Part shown: one piece after another, positions 11,285 to 23,327 of the stretch
Numbering within the stretch: the stretch's first letter is position 1
How the letters are laid out: each line of letters starts with the position of its first letter
Source of the DNA: Coenobita brevimanus
Taxonomy: Eukaryota; Arthropoda; Malacostraca; Decapoda; Coenobitidae
Assembly (NCBI GenBank): GCA_032717465.1
Contig: CM064732.1
Coordinates: forward strand, 36,080,322-36,144,321
Length of the DNA stretch: 64,000 nt
Direction: 5' to 3'
The notes under the pieces: model-generated
What the model was told of the DNA's origin: nothing
Databases searched by the model: none
The model's input: the letters and a program-made list of their open reading frames with translations, nothing else
Position numbers and translations under genes: made by a program

Positions 11285-11876
11285 GAGAATAATGAAAATT
11301 ATCAGTATAAAAATACCAACTGCAAAGATCCTAACAAAAGTATCCCACTAATCACTGACTACAAGTGATACAAAACCTCCCATCTATTACTGAAGAACAG
11401 AACTTCGTAAAAAGTACGCCCATGCACGAAGACCACATCTACCGACACACTTACACAAGTGAGGTATGTGGGCCTCATGCCTACGTAGGAATGATAAGGA
11501 CCAAACCGTCAAGGCATCTCATGTCACATACAGAGTGATTCAATAGAACAATCACTACAGAAGTAATCAGAACATCTCCCTCACCCGTCAGCGCCTTGAT
11601 AAAGGTACTGAAAAGACTGACCATGAAAAAGACGTATGTAGGCTCATTTTTCTGCAAACACTATATGATACTGGATTAGAACCTACAATCAGCTAAGAAG
11701 TGGAAGATTTGCAAGTCCTTCCAGCATGCAAATGGGCACAAACATCAGTGGGGTAACTCATTCCACCAGTTACATAGCCACACACCTTCCATTGTCCACT
11801 CTTGGCCAACCAATCACGTGGTAGCACGTGTCGGCATCCCCTATATAATGAGGTCTCGCTCCACCCACCATCAGAT

Positions 11877-11916
11877 TGGTCTGAAGATGTTCCCAGGAAG
11901 GAACGAAACGTCACCA
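11877..11916 (+). ncRNA. Hammerhead-ribozyme-like motif, right arm
   Basis: The core CTGAAGA (11,881-11,887) fits CUGANGA. A stem II hairpin GTTCC-CAGGAA-GGAAC (11,889-11,904) follows, then GAAAC, and a GTC cleavage triplet ends at 11,912. Stem I is TGGT (11,877-11,880) with ACCA (11,913-11,916). ACGT between GAA and the cleavage base is self-complementary, as in minimal hammerheads that act as dimers. One extra U (11,888) between core and stem II departs from the canonical form, so activity is uncertain. Confidence 0.5.
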
Positions 11917-12047
11917 TGTACACTGACATTTGGACAATTACTTAGAAGTCTAGACGAAAATCAAAGTAGCATAGCTTGATGCATAGAGACCATTGAGGAG
12001 ATATTAAATAATGCAGAAACAGCAGATGCATTCAACTTCGTTTGCTT

Positions 12048-12152
<105 letters not shown>

Positions 12153-12429
12153 GGTACGTCATCGTATATTAGGAAAAACTAAAAGTGGTTGGATTTCTTT
12201 GCACGCTCTCATGGAAGTTCCACTTGAAGGGGAAACAATGTGTGATAATTTTTGCTGGGATATGGCATCATTTAGGGATCGCAGAATGAAACTAAATTTT
12301 GGCTCTGTAATAATAATCCTCCTGTGTAATGGAGAACAAAAAATTTATTTGCGTAACTTAAAATCACATTGGATATACCACAGTAAGTAACAGAACACAC
12401 AGAAGGAAAATATTACCGCAGGCGATCAC

Positions 12430-13450
12430 GCTTGTTTGCCATCTTCGGGTACATTCGCTGATTTTCTGCAATGACGAAGCATGGCCTGGAGCTGATCCTC
12501 TTACTTGGTCCTGCCAACTCTTGAATGATGACCACGCCTCACTCTGCTACGTTGTTTGTCACCAGCAGCTTGGCAACACGCTCCTACCCTTGAGCATGGG
12601 CTTCTGTGGTTGCCCAGGGCACATGATCAGCCCTCCAAAATGAGAAGTTGATATCCAGTTGTTGCAGCATGATCTCCAACGTACTGGTGAAGAACTCCGA
12701 CAGGCTCTTCCTCACGACATCCTTGGGGTAGGAGTGCAGACGTGGGAGAGCCCTCAACGGTGTTTATGCAGTGAACCATTGTCCTCTTCTCTGTATTGGA
12801 TACCCCATTGTTGGACAGTGTGAGCCCAACTGTCACCTCAGAAAGATACCACAGGTGATGAGCGAAGGCTGTGGCCCCGGCATGACTGACGGCTTGGTCT
12901 GTGTGTGATGCCAATTCCTTCAAGAGGGTGAGGTCCATGCAGGGGGCAACAGCTGCTGGCATGGTAGAGAACCAAGCTCACGCGTAGTAGCACACAACAA
13001 AGACACAGAAGTCCGTCAGTTTCTGCTGGAAGTTTTCTCTCCCACTGGGTCCACCCAAAGAGGAGTATGTGAGAAGAAGCTGTTTAAACTAACTGAGGAA
13101 CATTAAAATTTTCAACGCATCAATGGCCCTTGTCATCCATCATGCATGATACAGCACACCAGTGGCCTGGAATTGGATGGAGAAGCAATTTATGGGTATG
13201 TGATCTTGTCGATAATCTGGTATGGAGTCACAGTTGAGATCTTCGCCCTGTTCCACTCTTAAGACAGCAGTTTCATAGTCAGCTTGATGCGTGATGCACT
13301 TTTTAAACTCGTGGTTCAACTTGAGCAGATGGAAGATCACACGTAGCACTTTGCCTTAGCGTAGCAACTTCATCTCTGCAAAATAGTCATTTGGGCTCCC
13401 AAAGAGTCAAACACCATCAACTCGCCTCTTTTTCATTTTTTCAGGAGAGT
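12430..13450 (-). pseudogene. Unidentified decayed coding stretch
   Basis: On the minus strand, broken reading frames run from about 13,450 to 12,430. The clearest piece (12,962-12,627, 111 codons) includes LTLLKELASHTDQAVSHAGA, then HHLWYLSEVTVGLTLSNNGV and NTEKRTMVHCINTVEG. An upstream piece (13,349-13,140) has HLLKLNHEFKKCITHQADYE. The HLWYLSE segment reminds me of uncharacterised multi-copy arthropod proteins, but I cannot name a family. Stops and frame changes separate the pieces. There is no visible splice structure, and the context favours a mobile-element remnant. Confidence 0.35.
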
Positions 13451-13844
13451 TCGATGCTATTTTAGACATGTGAATGGAAGAAAACAGAATTTCAAATTGG
13501 AGTCAGGGAGCCAGCAAAGAGCGATACACAATGTTGCACAACTTGTCTTCTTATTCTGAGGAATACAGTGGACTGAAGTATACAGCAAGTGAAAGAGCAT
13601 CATAACACAACAATGTAATGTGAAGATGCACACACACTAGCATGTAGTACTCCATATACAGCTCACTCCTGTCATAGCTACTACAGCCTGGGAGAGCATA
13701 GCATTCGTCACACACACCACCATCCTGCGCAACTCCTAAATATCGATCAGTCACACTGATATTCCTGCCACAACATCACCCGAAGTGTATTGAAATATCC
13801 ATCGAGTGAAAGCATATCACAACTCTTCATTTTCTGATGCACCC

Positions 13845-13847
<3 letters not shown>

Positions 13848-13896
<49 letters not shown>
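13848..13896. repeat. (AT)n microsatellite
   Basis: Pure AT repeats directly at the 3' end of reverse LINE J1. Confidence 0.98.
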
Positions 13897-13898
<2 letters not shown>

Positions 13899-13979
13899 AT
13901 GTGAGGAAGAAGGAACCAAAGGCCATGAGCCCGCAATAACAGTTCCGTCCAAGAAAAAAACAAAATACAATAGAGAGCC

Positions 13980-15870
13980 AAATTCAAGATCCATTCATTT
14001 CGAGACGCCTGGACACACTGCGTTTGAAAGACTGGAGATCATAGGCAGCAGGAAATACAGACAGAGGGAGTCAGTTCCAGAGTTGACCTGTTGCATGAAT
14101 GAAGGACCGGGAGTAACGGTTAACTCTTGCACTGGAGACTTGGACAGAAAAGGGATGAGAGTTTGCTGCTAGATGGGTGCTACGCGCCCGTCGTAAAGGT
14201 GGAGGGATGCATGCAGACAGTTCAGAGGAGCAGTGACCACTAAAGTAGCGATAGAAAAGAGATGAAGATGCAACAGTGCAGCGAAGAGACAGAGGTTGAA
14301 GCGAGTCAGTAAGAGGAGGAGAGTTAATGAGACGAAAAGCCTCTGACTCCATCCTATTGAGAAGAGCTGTATGTGGGGAGCCTCCCCACACATGAGAGTT
14401 GCACCCCACACAGGGGCGGATAAAACCCCCATATAGAGTCAACAATTGTGCAGGGGTAAAGAAAGAACGGAGTCGGCTTAGCTCACCCAATCTCTTGGAA
14501 ACAGATTTTACAAGAGATGTAATATGATCTTTCCAAGATAAGTCCCTAGTAAATGAAACCCCAAGCATGTTCAAGGATGATGCAGGATTAAGCTGAATAT
14601 TATTAAACATTAGTGGGTATACCTGTGGAAGATTTTGTCGGGTTGATAGGTGTAAGAATTGAGTCTTAGATGCATTAAAAACAACCAGATTATCTTTATC
14701 TCAGTCAGAGATACGAGCCAAGTCAGACATTAGGTGTGCCATAGCCTCATCCCTTGTTTGTTGAAGTAACTGCTGAGATGGGCGTTGCGGGAACCGAATG
14801 GAAAAGTGAGTCATCAGCATATGAGTGGATAGGGTTAGATGTAGAGCTTAGAAGGTCATTGATGAATAAAAGGAAGAGAGTTGGTGATAGGACAGACCCC
14901 TGAGGAACACCACTGTTGATAGATGTAGGAGAAGAACAGTGGCCATCTACAACATTGGCTATAGAACGATGAGAAGGAAGCTAGCGACGAAGGCACAGAT
15001 AGAAGATTAGAAACCGTAAGAGGGCAGTTTGGAAATTAAAGATTTATGCCAGACTCGATCGAATACCTTTGAGATGTCAAGTGCAATGGCAAACTTTCGC
15101 CAAAGTCCCAAAAGGAGGATGACCAAGAGTCTGAAAGGTAGGTGAGAAGATTTCCAGTGGAGCGTCCCTGACGGAACCCATACTGATGATCAGAAAGAAG
15201 ATTGTGATAGGAAAGATGCCTTAAAATTTTTCTATTCAGAATTGACTTGAAAATTTTTGAAATACAAGACGTTAAAGCAATTGAACGATAGTTGGAGGGT
15301 TGGGAATGGTCACCCTTCTTTGGGACTGGCTGAATGAGAGCAAACTTCCAGCAAGAAGGAAAGGTACAAGTTGACAGACAAAGGCGAAAGAGTGCCTAGG
15401 CAGGGTGTAAGCACAGAAGCACAGTTCTTGAGAACAACAGGAGGGACTCCATCAGACCCATATGACTTGTTAGTATTAAGGCCAATGATGGCAGAAAATA
15501 CATCAGCTGAAGACATTTTAATGTCAGCCATGAGGAAGTCAGAGGGGGGAAGTGATGGAGGAACACCACCGGAATCATCTAAGGTGGAATTGGAGGAGAA
15601 AATCTGTGTGAAGAGATCTGCTTTATCAGTAGAAGAAATTGCTACAGAACCATCAGAGTAGAAAAGAGGAGGGAAGGATGATGAGGTAAAGTTGTTAGAA
15701 AGGTTTTTGGCAAGGTGGCAGAAGGAGCGGGAAGAATTCGAGTTGGAGAGTTGAGAGCATTTAGTGCGAATGAAATTATTTTTAGCGGAGCAAAGAACAG
15801 ACTTAGCACGATTCCGGGCAGAAACGTAAAGATGATGTGATTCAGGGGTGGGTTGGCTCCAGTACCTTTT
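13980..15870 (-). pseudogene. LINE J1 reverse transcriptase, broken
   Basis: RT pieces in several frames are collinear with the open copy at 62,621-64,000. They include MADIKMSSADVFSAIIGLNT (15,531 leftwards), YGSDGVPPVVLKNC, the box A LDISKAF region near 15,080, GVPQGS near 14,910 and YADD at 14,821-14,810. The last piece (14,610-14,071) is MFNNIQLNPASSLNMLGVSF through LTLYGGFIRPC to FIHATGQLWN. Multiple frameshifts break it. It shows where J1 ends: the C-terminal ORF stops near 13,980, close to the (AT)n. Confidence 0.8.
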
Positions 15871-16932
15871 CTAGGCCCTCTCCTTGTTGCGGACAGCATT
15901 AGAACAAGTGTGATTTAACCAAGGCTTTCTTGCGTTAGACAAAGGATATGAGAAAGGAATGTATGCTTCCATGCCCGAGAGAAGAACCTTGATAATGAGC
16001 AAGGCACACTCAGATGGTTCCCGGCCATGGAAGCAATAATCATTCCAGGGAAAATCAAAGAAGTACTGCCTGAGGGCCTCCCAATCCGCGGCTCCAAAAT
16101 GCCACAGACGACGTTTCCCTGGAGGGTCCACAGACCGCACTGGAGTGATAGGACAGGTTAAGGTGATAAGGTTGTGATCGGAGGAGCCCAACAGAGAGAA
16201 AAGATTAACAGTATAAGCAGAAGGATTAGTTGTAAGGAAGAGGTCAAGTATGTTGGAGCTCTCTCCAAGGCGGTCTGGGATATGGGTAGCGTGCTGTACA
16301 AGCTGCTCTAGGTCATTAAGGATAGAAAAGATGTAGGCTTGTTCACCAGCCGGATCAGTGAAAGGAGAGGAGAGCCTAAGGTGGTGGTGAACATTGAAAT
16401 CTCCTAGAATGGAGATTTCACAGAAAGGAGAAATGGATAGAATGTGTTCCATCGTAGAAGTAAGATAGTCAAAGAATTTTTGATAGTCAGTAGAATTAGG
16501 GAATAAGTAAACAGCACAGATATATTTAGTCAGAGAATGACAGGAAAGCCGAAGCCAGAGTGTAGAGAATTCAGAAGAATCGAGTTCAGGGACACAAGAG
16601 CAAGATAAGCCATTGGGTATATATACACAACAGCCACCTTTGGCTTTGAAATGAGTATAGAGAAAGTAGGAGGATACAGAAAAGGGTTTGCTTTCAGTTG
16701 CCTCAGACAGCTGAGTCTCAGTTAGAAAGAGAAGGTGAGGTTTAGAGAAGGAGAAGTGGTGCTCAACAGAGCGAAAGTTAGAGGAAAGGCCGCGAATGTT
16801 GCAGAAATGAAGAAGAAGTGAGTCAGACAGTGGTTCCAGGCAGGTCAAGTCATCACCGAGAGAGGGGCGGAAGGTGGGGGCATTTATGGTCCCCCCCTCT
16901 GGGGACTCCGAGGCTGAGTGTTGAGACGCCAT
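15871..16932 (-). CDS. LINE J1 apurinic endonuclease ORF (353 codons)
   Basis: The ORF starts at [10 protein letters not shown] (16,932) and holds an AP-endonuclease-like domain that nicks the genomic target. Landmarks are [31 protein letters not shown] (the catalytic glutamate region), [32 protein letters not shown] (catalytic D and N) and [15 protein letters not shown] (the catalytic SDH). A linker towards the RT follows ([20 protein letters not shown]). The reading frame is lost at 15,871 shortly after NAVRNKERA, so the RT is not fused in this copy. The endonuclease residues look intact, but the element as a whole is inactive. Confidence 0.8.
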   Translation of the reverse strand: MASQHSASESPEGGTINAPTFRPSLGDDLTCLEPLSDSLLLHFCNIRGLSSNFRSVEHHFSFSKPHLLFLTETQLSEATESKPFSVSSYFLYTHFKAKGGCCVYIPNGLSCSCVPELDSSEFSTLWLRLSCHSLTKYICAVYLFPNSTDYQKFFDYLTSTMEHILSISPFCEISILGDFNVHHHLRLSSPFTDPAGEQAYIFSILNDLEQLVQHATHIPDRLGESSNILDLFLTTNPSAYTVNLFSLLGSSDHNLITLTCPITPVRSVDPPGKRRLWHFGAADWEALRQYFFDFPWNDYCFHGREPSECALLIIKVLLSGMEAYIPFSYPLSNARKPWLNHTCSNAVRNKERA

Positions 16933-17188
16933 TAATTTTGTTGAATTTTGGAAAAGGAAGTGTAGTGTGTACTGCGCATGTAGTTTGGTGTAGATAGTTA
17001 GAGAAATTTGTATTGGAGAGCATGCTGGCCTACTCTCTGTGTAACTGAGACACTGAAAAAGTTCAGCAAAAGGGGATGGTCAGGAACTAGTCCTGATGGC
17101 TGATGAAACGGGAGCTCCAGGACTCCCTATCATCAGCTTTTCATCCACCTCGGGAGTACTGCCCTGCTCGACTGGTGCTACCGTATAT

Positions 17189-17194
<6 letters not shown>

Positions 17195-17227
<33 letters not shown>
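17195..17227. repeat. (AT)n between LINE J1 and LINE R copy B
   Basis: A short AT tract separates the 5' ends of two oppositely oriented LINEs. Confidence 0.95.
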
Positions 17228-17232
<5 letters not shown>

Positions 17233-18540
17233 GAATGAAGTCACAGAATGTACAGTGAGGTTGGATGGTGAGGATATGGAGAATGTGAGTGCATCCAAGT
17301 ACTTGGGTAGTGTGATGAGTAAGGATGGAACATTGGGGGATGAAGTGCGTGAAAGGGTACAGCAGGGAAGGAAGGTTGTTGGTTCACTGAAAGCAGTGAT
17401 GAGAAATAGGGAGGTGATGAGGTGTCTGAGGAGTATGTGTGGAGTGACGTGTATGGATCGGGTGCGAAATGATGAAGTGCGAAGGAGAACTGGAGTTGTT
17501 CGGGAGATGGCTGGTAGAGTTGAGCAGAGGGTGTTGCGATGGTTTGGGCATATGGAGAGAATGGATAATGAGCGATTGGTGAAAAAGATAACTAGATCTG
17601 ATGTGAGAGGTGTAAGGCTGAGAGGAAGACCACGAATAGGATGGATGGACAGTGTGAAGAGAGCGCTGGATGCGGGAGGGATGTCTGTTGAGCAAGGAAG
17701 AGTGGCTGTGCATGACAGAAATAAATGGAGAGAAATTGTGAATGAATAAGTGATGATGCAGCCCTGAGGGGATATTCTCCCGCATTTGGTCTGATCAGCT
17801 AGTCAGGTCAGGTGCGGGTAAGGGGATGGGTCTGTTATGATGTGGCAGGGGTAAACCAGTTCTGCTGTCGGGCCCTGCTGCAGATGTCACTGATTGCATT
17901 GCGCAGTTGACCCTTGTGCGGTCTGGTGCGGTGAGGATCTGTCCGTTCTCCCCTTCGGGGCTAAGATGCGAATGAATGTGTTTGAATGGATGAGTAAATG
18001 GGGAGTGTGTCGTCCTGTCTCGGCTACCTCCCTTTCCTTGGGGGAATCAGCCTAGGTATATAGATAGATAGATAGAGTATGGAAGTTAAGAAGTCACTGC
18101 ATGATAGTATTGTGATCCCTACCCTGACATTTGGAAGCGAGGCGTGGACCTTGCAAGAGGGGAATAAGTCAAGAGTGAGAACAGTGGAAATGAGTTACTT
18201 GAGAGGAGCATGTGGAGTGACATGGAGGGACAGGTTGACGAATGAAGAAGTGAAGGAACGTTGTGGGGTGGATGTGGATGTGGTTGAAAAGATTAGGAGA
18301 AATACACTGAGGTGGTTTGGACATGTGGAGAGAATGGAGAATGAAAGACTGACTAAGAGGGTGTATGTAGGTGAGGTGGAGGAAGGGAGAGGGAGGGGTA
18401 GACCGAGGATGAGGTGGAGGGATGGAGAGGTATATGAGGGAGGGGGGGTTGAGTTGGGGGAGGGTAGTCAAATGGTGGGAGACAGAGCGACTTGGAGGCG
18501 TTTTGTCTGTGGCCACCCTTTGCAGGAATAGGGCGTCGGG
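17228..18540 (+). pseudogene. LINE family R copy B, interrupted
   Basis: Family R sequence resumes abruptly after (AT)n with RNEVTECTVRLDGEDMENVS and runs to MRNREV (17,416). It continues at 18,076 with SMEVKKSLHDSIVIPTLTFG through LRWFGHVERM to the 3' end GGGCGTCGGGCTATATAT. The gap (17,417-18,075) is a different LINE inserted in the same orientation. Removing the insert restores the order found in copy A. RT boxes A to C are absent because of 5' truncation. The open frame that runs across 17,096-17,749 is therefore an accidental chimera, not a protein. Confidence 0.85.
17417..18075 (+). mobile_element. LINE family S2 insertion inside copy B
   Basis: This is a 5'-truncated LINE 3' end, related to family R but distinct. 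Its C-terminus reads MRCLRSMCGVTCMDRVRNDE, VLRWFGHMERMDNERLVKK, RGRPRIGWMDSVKRAL and ends RNKWREIVNE before TAA at 17,747-17,749. A 3' UTR of about 308 bp follows, then a (GATA)n tail at 18,058-18,075. It lies exactly between the family R codons for NREV and SMEV. No long TSD is apparent. Confidence 0.8.

Positions 18541-18605
<65 letters not shown>
18541..18605. repeat. (AT)n microsatellite at LINE 3' end
   Basis: Follows the family R 3' end directly, in place of (GATA)n. Confidence 0.98.
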
Positions 18606-18610
<5 letters not shown>

Positions 18611-18649
18611 CAAGGTCATAGTATTTTCTTTGACTTCATGTTCTTCTAA

Positions 18650-18716
18650 TTATTATTATTATTATTGTAATTATTATTATTATTATTATTATAAATACTA
18701 TTATTATTATTATCGC
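18650..18716. repeat. (ATT)n microsatellite
   Basis: TTA/TTAT repeats, slightly interrupted. Confidence 0.9.
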
Positions 18717-18781
18717 CATTAATCCTGCAAAGCCTGATGGTTTGGCAGGATAGTATTTTCAACAGATCGTCCTGTACCATT

Positions 18782-19400
18782 GTGCGAGATTCAGCCTGTC
18801 TGTCCATCTGCTTGTCTGTTTGTCTGTGCCTTCACTCCTCCTTGGCTATATGATGGATTTGAATGAAATTCTCCAGGTGTATTCGTCTGGTTACTCCGAA
18901 GTTCTGCCAGAACATGTAATATTTCATCCATTATTCGAAGGGGTCAGCGCCCTCACGTAATGGAAAATTCTTTTAAGTAATGAATGTTGGGCAGATATGG
19001 CTTTGATTTCTTCGTACATGTCATACAGTGGATTCTCACCCTTAATGCAGTATCTAAGGAGCGTAATCCTCTCCACTGATTGTTGGACGAGTCAGCCCGC
19101 CTGTCAAGAATAAAAATGGACAGAAATAGGGGACAGTCAGCGCATGGATTTCAATGAAACTTCTCAGGTTAGATCGACTGGTTCCTTGATAATGTCTTCC
19201 ACTGTATGAAATTATCCACCATTATTTTTAGGGGTATCAGCACCTCTCCAAATTTACAAAGGATACAATATAGGGGAAGGAGGGCAGATACTGCATCATC
19301 TTAGTGCATGTTATAGAATGGGACAGTGTGCCTGAAACTCTTCACATTTCGTATACCTTCTGTAATATTCTCCACCAAACAATCGTTGTTTTTTTCATCG
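18782..19400. repeat. Tandem duplication, unit about 300 bp
   Basis: Two diverged units begin near 18,782 and 19,086. Matching blocks are ATTCAGCCTGTCTGTC with GTCAGCCCGCCTGTC; ATGGATTTGAATGAAA with ATGGATTTCAATGAAA; GTCTGGTTACTCC with GACTGGTTCCTTG; and GTACATGTCATACAGTGG with GTGCATGTTATAGAATGG. Non-coding. Confidence 0.6.
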
Positions 19401-20579
19401 AGATGTTATTTGTTTAAAATGACGCAGTAATATTATTTTGTATTTCTTTCAAATCGGCCTGCATATCACCGGATTGGGTATGCAGTTTCCATGTTTTTTC
19501 TAACTGCAAATGATGAATACGTGTACTTTTCACCTATCATAAGTAACACACAAAGAACAGTTATTGTATTTAATGAGTATATTAAGAAACTTTAGTAAAA
19601 TGTCAGACATGTACTGTCTATACAGAGAGCAGTATATATTTATGTTTACTGAGTTTTGGTATGCAGCCTATATGAAGCTTTGTAAATAAGAAGTAATGTG
19701 AGTGTGTGGGTATGGGCCAGTACCTATGTTATGACAGTCAATATGCATTATATGTAAGTAAAGAAGCGTGCTCTCAGTAGTTCTAGCTTCAACTGGGTAA
19801 AATGGAAAGGTAAATCACTACAGTCTAATATCATATTTTTTTTTGATCTGCTCACACAGTGATTGCTTTAATTGTGATTTGTTTCTTTAGTTTTAGTACA
19901 TTAATATACTTTTTTTTTTTTAATGTTCATCATGCTTGCAAATCTCAATTTTCGTGTTTAAGTACTTTCTTAGAATGCAGTGGTGCTTTAAGAATCACGT
20001 GTTATGGAGACCATCTGTGGTACTGAAAAATTAGTCAGTTATAATTATACTGTATGACTTTCTTTACAAACAATTTATTGGCCAATATCTTGTATCTGAA
20101 GCATAAAACTACTACCGACGCTTCGATGTACAAATATGAGTATTTTGTGTACGCTTTATGCAATAGGTGGATGGCTTTGTACATCAGCAAGTGGTTATTG
20201 TGAAATTCCTTTTTTTTCATATTCAGTGCAAATGGATATCAAATGAAGTGCGTGTAACAAGATTATCAGTACTGTAACAGAGTGGTATACATGTGTTTTC
20301 TGCCATAAGGCTGTACATCGGAAATCCTGGATGTGTGGGGTGTGTATAAAGGATATTTTTCCGTTTAATTGTGTCTTAGAAGATAATTCGTTAATTGGTG
20401 AGAGTATTTCTTGGAATGACAGGGAGCCAGTGTCAAGATTAGAGAGCATGGTCTTCAGTTCATTACAAATTAATAATTTACTTAATACACCAGTTTCCAA
20501 TGATGATCCAGACTGGAATTATTATAATGCATTAATTCAATATAAACCTCAAAATTAATTTAACTGTTAGTCTGAGGAC
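19401..20579. other. Unassigned AT-rich non-coding sequence
   Basis: Only short frames and T-homopolymers are seen. Nothing supports a gene. Confidence 0.5.
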
Positions 20580-23323
20580 ATACTAAACAAATTATGGAAG
20601 GCAGAGTCATTTAACTCCGGTGCTTTTTCTTTATTGCATATGACTGTTCATGGTGCTTCTCAGGAAAACTTGGGTGACTGCGAATCTTATTTTCACAACC
20701 TGGAAATAGCTTTTGATGTAATAGGCCTTATTGAAACTTGGTTCAATCCAAGTACAGTTGTTACTGATGATTTCTTATTAATGGGACATTGTATACATTG
20801 TTAACCTTGTTTATTCTTATGTAAATGTTAATGTGGATAATGTGTAGCTATGTGTAACTTGTGTAGCTGTGAGAAGGGCCACGTGACTGACCTGGCTGAC
20901 TTAGGTCTCGCCACTCCTTGGATTTTGATTATGTAGCCTCTTGAAAGCTTGGGCTGAGGGCACGCCCAGCTCTCTGGAGTTCAAACCAGGGTGTCATGCA
21001 GGGCACAACTGTTACAACTAGTCAAGAATAAAGAAGAGAAAATAGTGAGGATTTTCAGTTGATCCTTGCCTTACAATCTTTGTTTCACAGTTAAAAGGTG
21101 TAACTTCGTATGGATACGATCATGAATATAATCAGACTAACTAAAACTGGGGAAGAAGCATCATTTCATAGTTAGAGGTACCGGTATATAAAATACAAGA
21201 AGAAAGATGATTTTCCCACAATTAATGACTATGTTGAGAAATTATCAATTGAAATTGACAAGGAATTGGTTAATTATACTTAATACATTGTACGTGGTAG
21301 TATGTACAAACCCCCTTAAGCTAATATTAATGAATTCCTACACTATTTTACAAATATGCTTGATACATTAAATTATGAAAATAAAGGTACCGGTATATAC
21401 ATAATGGGAGATTATCATTAGAATTTCCTGAATAGTGGGATTCACAGACTAACAGCAGACTTTGTATGAACCATTTCCTCATATTCCTTTACATCATTAA
21501 TGAACCAACCAACAAGAGTTAAATGTGATTCAGCAACACTGATAGATAATATAATATGTTAAGAAGTTAAGTTTAAAAAACTTATTAATAGTACACTGTA
21601 TATTGTTCTATCTGATCACTGTCCCACATTTTACATAAGAATAACAAATAAAACACAAATCTGTCCTATTCTTGTCAGTAAGCATCAATATAAAGAAAAA
21701 ATATGTAAATTTCAAGAAAAAATATTGCCAGACTGGAGAAATGTTTTAGCCAAAAAAAAAAAAAAAAATCAGGAAGGTTTCTCTGCCTTTCATTCTAAGT
21801 ATTTAATGTATTTCAAAGCAAGTGTCACCATTGTTAAAGACAACATATAATAGAAAACCCTGGCTTACTGCAGTTTTAAAAAGCTCAATTAAAATGAAGA
21901 ACAAATTGTACGTATTCTAAAAAAAAAAAAAAAAAAAAAAAGAACTACATATAAAACTAAAGAAAAATATAGAGAATACAGGAAGATTTTACAGAAACTA
22001 ACACATAAAGCTGAACAGGAACATTATGATAAACTGTTCAGGCAATATGTATGTAATACTAAAAAAAAAAAACATGGGAGCTGATTAAGGAAACAATAAA
22101 TAAAAAAATTTATCCACGTAGAGCAGTATTTTTTATATTGATAGCAATATTGTGCAGGATGTTAAGGTTATTGCTGAAGCTTTTAACAGATTTTGTCATC
22201 ATCAAAACGAGTCAAAGTCAGTCAAAACCTCTGGTTTTAAAACATTTTCTACTTCCATACCCAGACCTACTCCTTACTCTGTGTTTTTAAAGGTAATAGG
22301 CTGCAGTGAAATAAGAAACGTTATATGATCATTATAAATAAGGGTACAGGATGGGATGGTATCAGTGCAATGATAATACAATATACATATCCACTCTGTA
22401 TGGAAACATTTACTTCTATAATAAACCTATCTCTGATGACGGGAATGTTTACCATGGAGATGAAGACTGATAGACTTACCCCTGTTTATAAAGGTAATGA
22501 TGCGATGATGATTAATAACCACTGACCAGTGTCAGTACTATCAATTTCTTCCAAGATTTTGGAGTGATTTATGTGTGGTACATAGTTTCATTTAAAAATA
22601 AACGTAAGTTGCTATACAAATACCAGTTTGGATTTAGGAAGCGGTATGGAACAGACCTGACATTGACTATATGAACGGACAATATATCAAAAGCATTACA
22701 GTAGAAACAAGTAATTATGTGCTGGTTATTTTTGAAAAAATTTTAGTAAAGCTTTTGATACAATCGTGTCATAACATTAGATAAACTTCAGGTTTACGGA
22801 ACCAGGGAGTTTGCTTATAAATGGTTGGAAAGATGCTTAATGATCAAAACACAGTACCAGTATGTGTACAATAATTAAATATGCTCAGGTAGTTATTCTG
22901 GCAGCCATGAAGTGCCTCAGGGTTCCGTTCTTGGCCCTTTGATGTACATTATATGTGCTAATGACATTGTAAAGGTATTCCCAAATTTCTTACCTATTTC
23001 ATTTGCATATGACATATTTTTTAAGCAATAGAAATATAAACAGTTTATTCACTTTTATGAACACAGAGCTTAGGAAATTATTTGAATGAACAGGTGCTAA
23101 CAAGCTATCACAGAATGTCAAGGAACTTACTACATGGTGTTTATAATGAAAGGAAAACATGTGAAGAATAACTCAGACCTTTGTGATAATGATACTCCTC
23201 TTAGAAGAGTTTAAGCCACAAAATTTTCTAAGAATTGTCTTTGACTATTTTTATTGAACACATAAAACACGTAGAGTAAAATTTCCAGAGGTATTAGTAT
23301 TTTGAGTTAGGCCAGAAAATCAT
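20580..23323 (+). pseudogene. Old CR1/L2-like LINE, 5' and RT part
   Basis: This is a highly decayed AT-rich non-LTR element. Recognisable pieces are the endonuclease start (SLLHMTVHGAS, then FDVIGLIETWFNPS at about 20,700-20,760), YIMGDYHYNF near 21,395, PTRVKCDSATLIDNIIC near 21,510 and VLSDHCPTFYI near 21,610. The RT holds GCSEIRNVI near 22,300, GTGWDGISAMII (22,340), LTPVYKGND (22,470), SKAFDTIV near 22,745 and VPQGSVLGPL near 22,915. Frames change repeatedly. It continues beyond insertions at 24,099-24,317 and 27,411-27,680. The host LINE is older than the three elements it contains. Confidence 0.7.
20790..21105. mobile_element. Insertion in LINE, possible solo LTR
   Basis: About 300 bp interrupt the endonuclease between FLLMG and GYDHEYNQT. 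It has TGTTAACC near its left end, an AATAAA polyadenylation signal near 21,027 and TTACA near its right end, which suits a solo LTR. No convincing TSD was found, so the class is uncertain. Confidence 0.35.
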
Positions 23324-23327
23324 TTAA

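Larger units (their letters stand above)
13897..17194 (-). mobile_element. LINE J1, near full length (reverse)
   Basis: This is an APE-type non-LTR retrotransposon read from right to left: a 5' UTR (17,194-16,933) similar to that of J2 at 55.2 kb, an endonuclease ORF, a broken RT region with YADD at about 14,821-14,810, a thumb and a C-terminal end near 13,980. Both ends abut (AT)n (13,848-13,896 and 17,195-17,227). A second copy of the RT, open throughout, lies at 62,621-64,000. The family is Jockey/CR1-group by its GVPQGSVLSPTLF and YADDSTLH motifs; the exact clade is unresolved. Confidence 0.85.

Noticed and set aside
17096..17749. 217-codon ORF joining (AT)n, LINE R and LINE S2 sequence
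   Set aside because: Artificial fusion across a microsatellite and a nested insertion.
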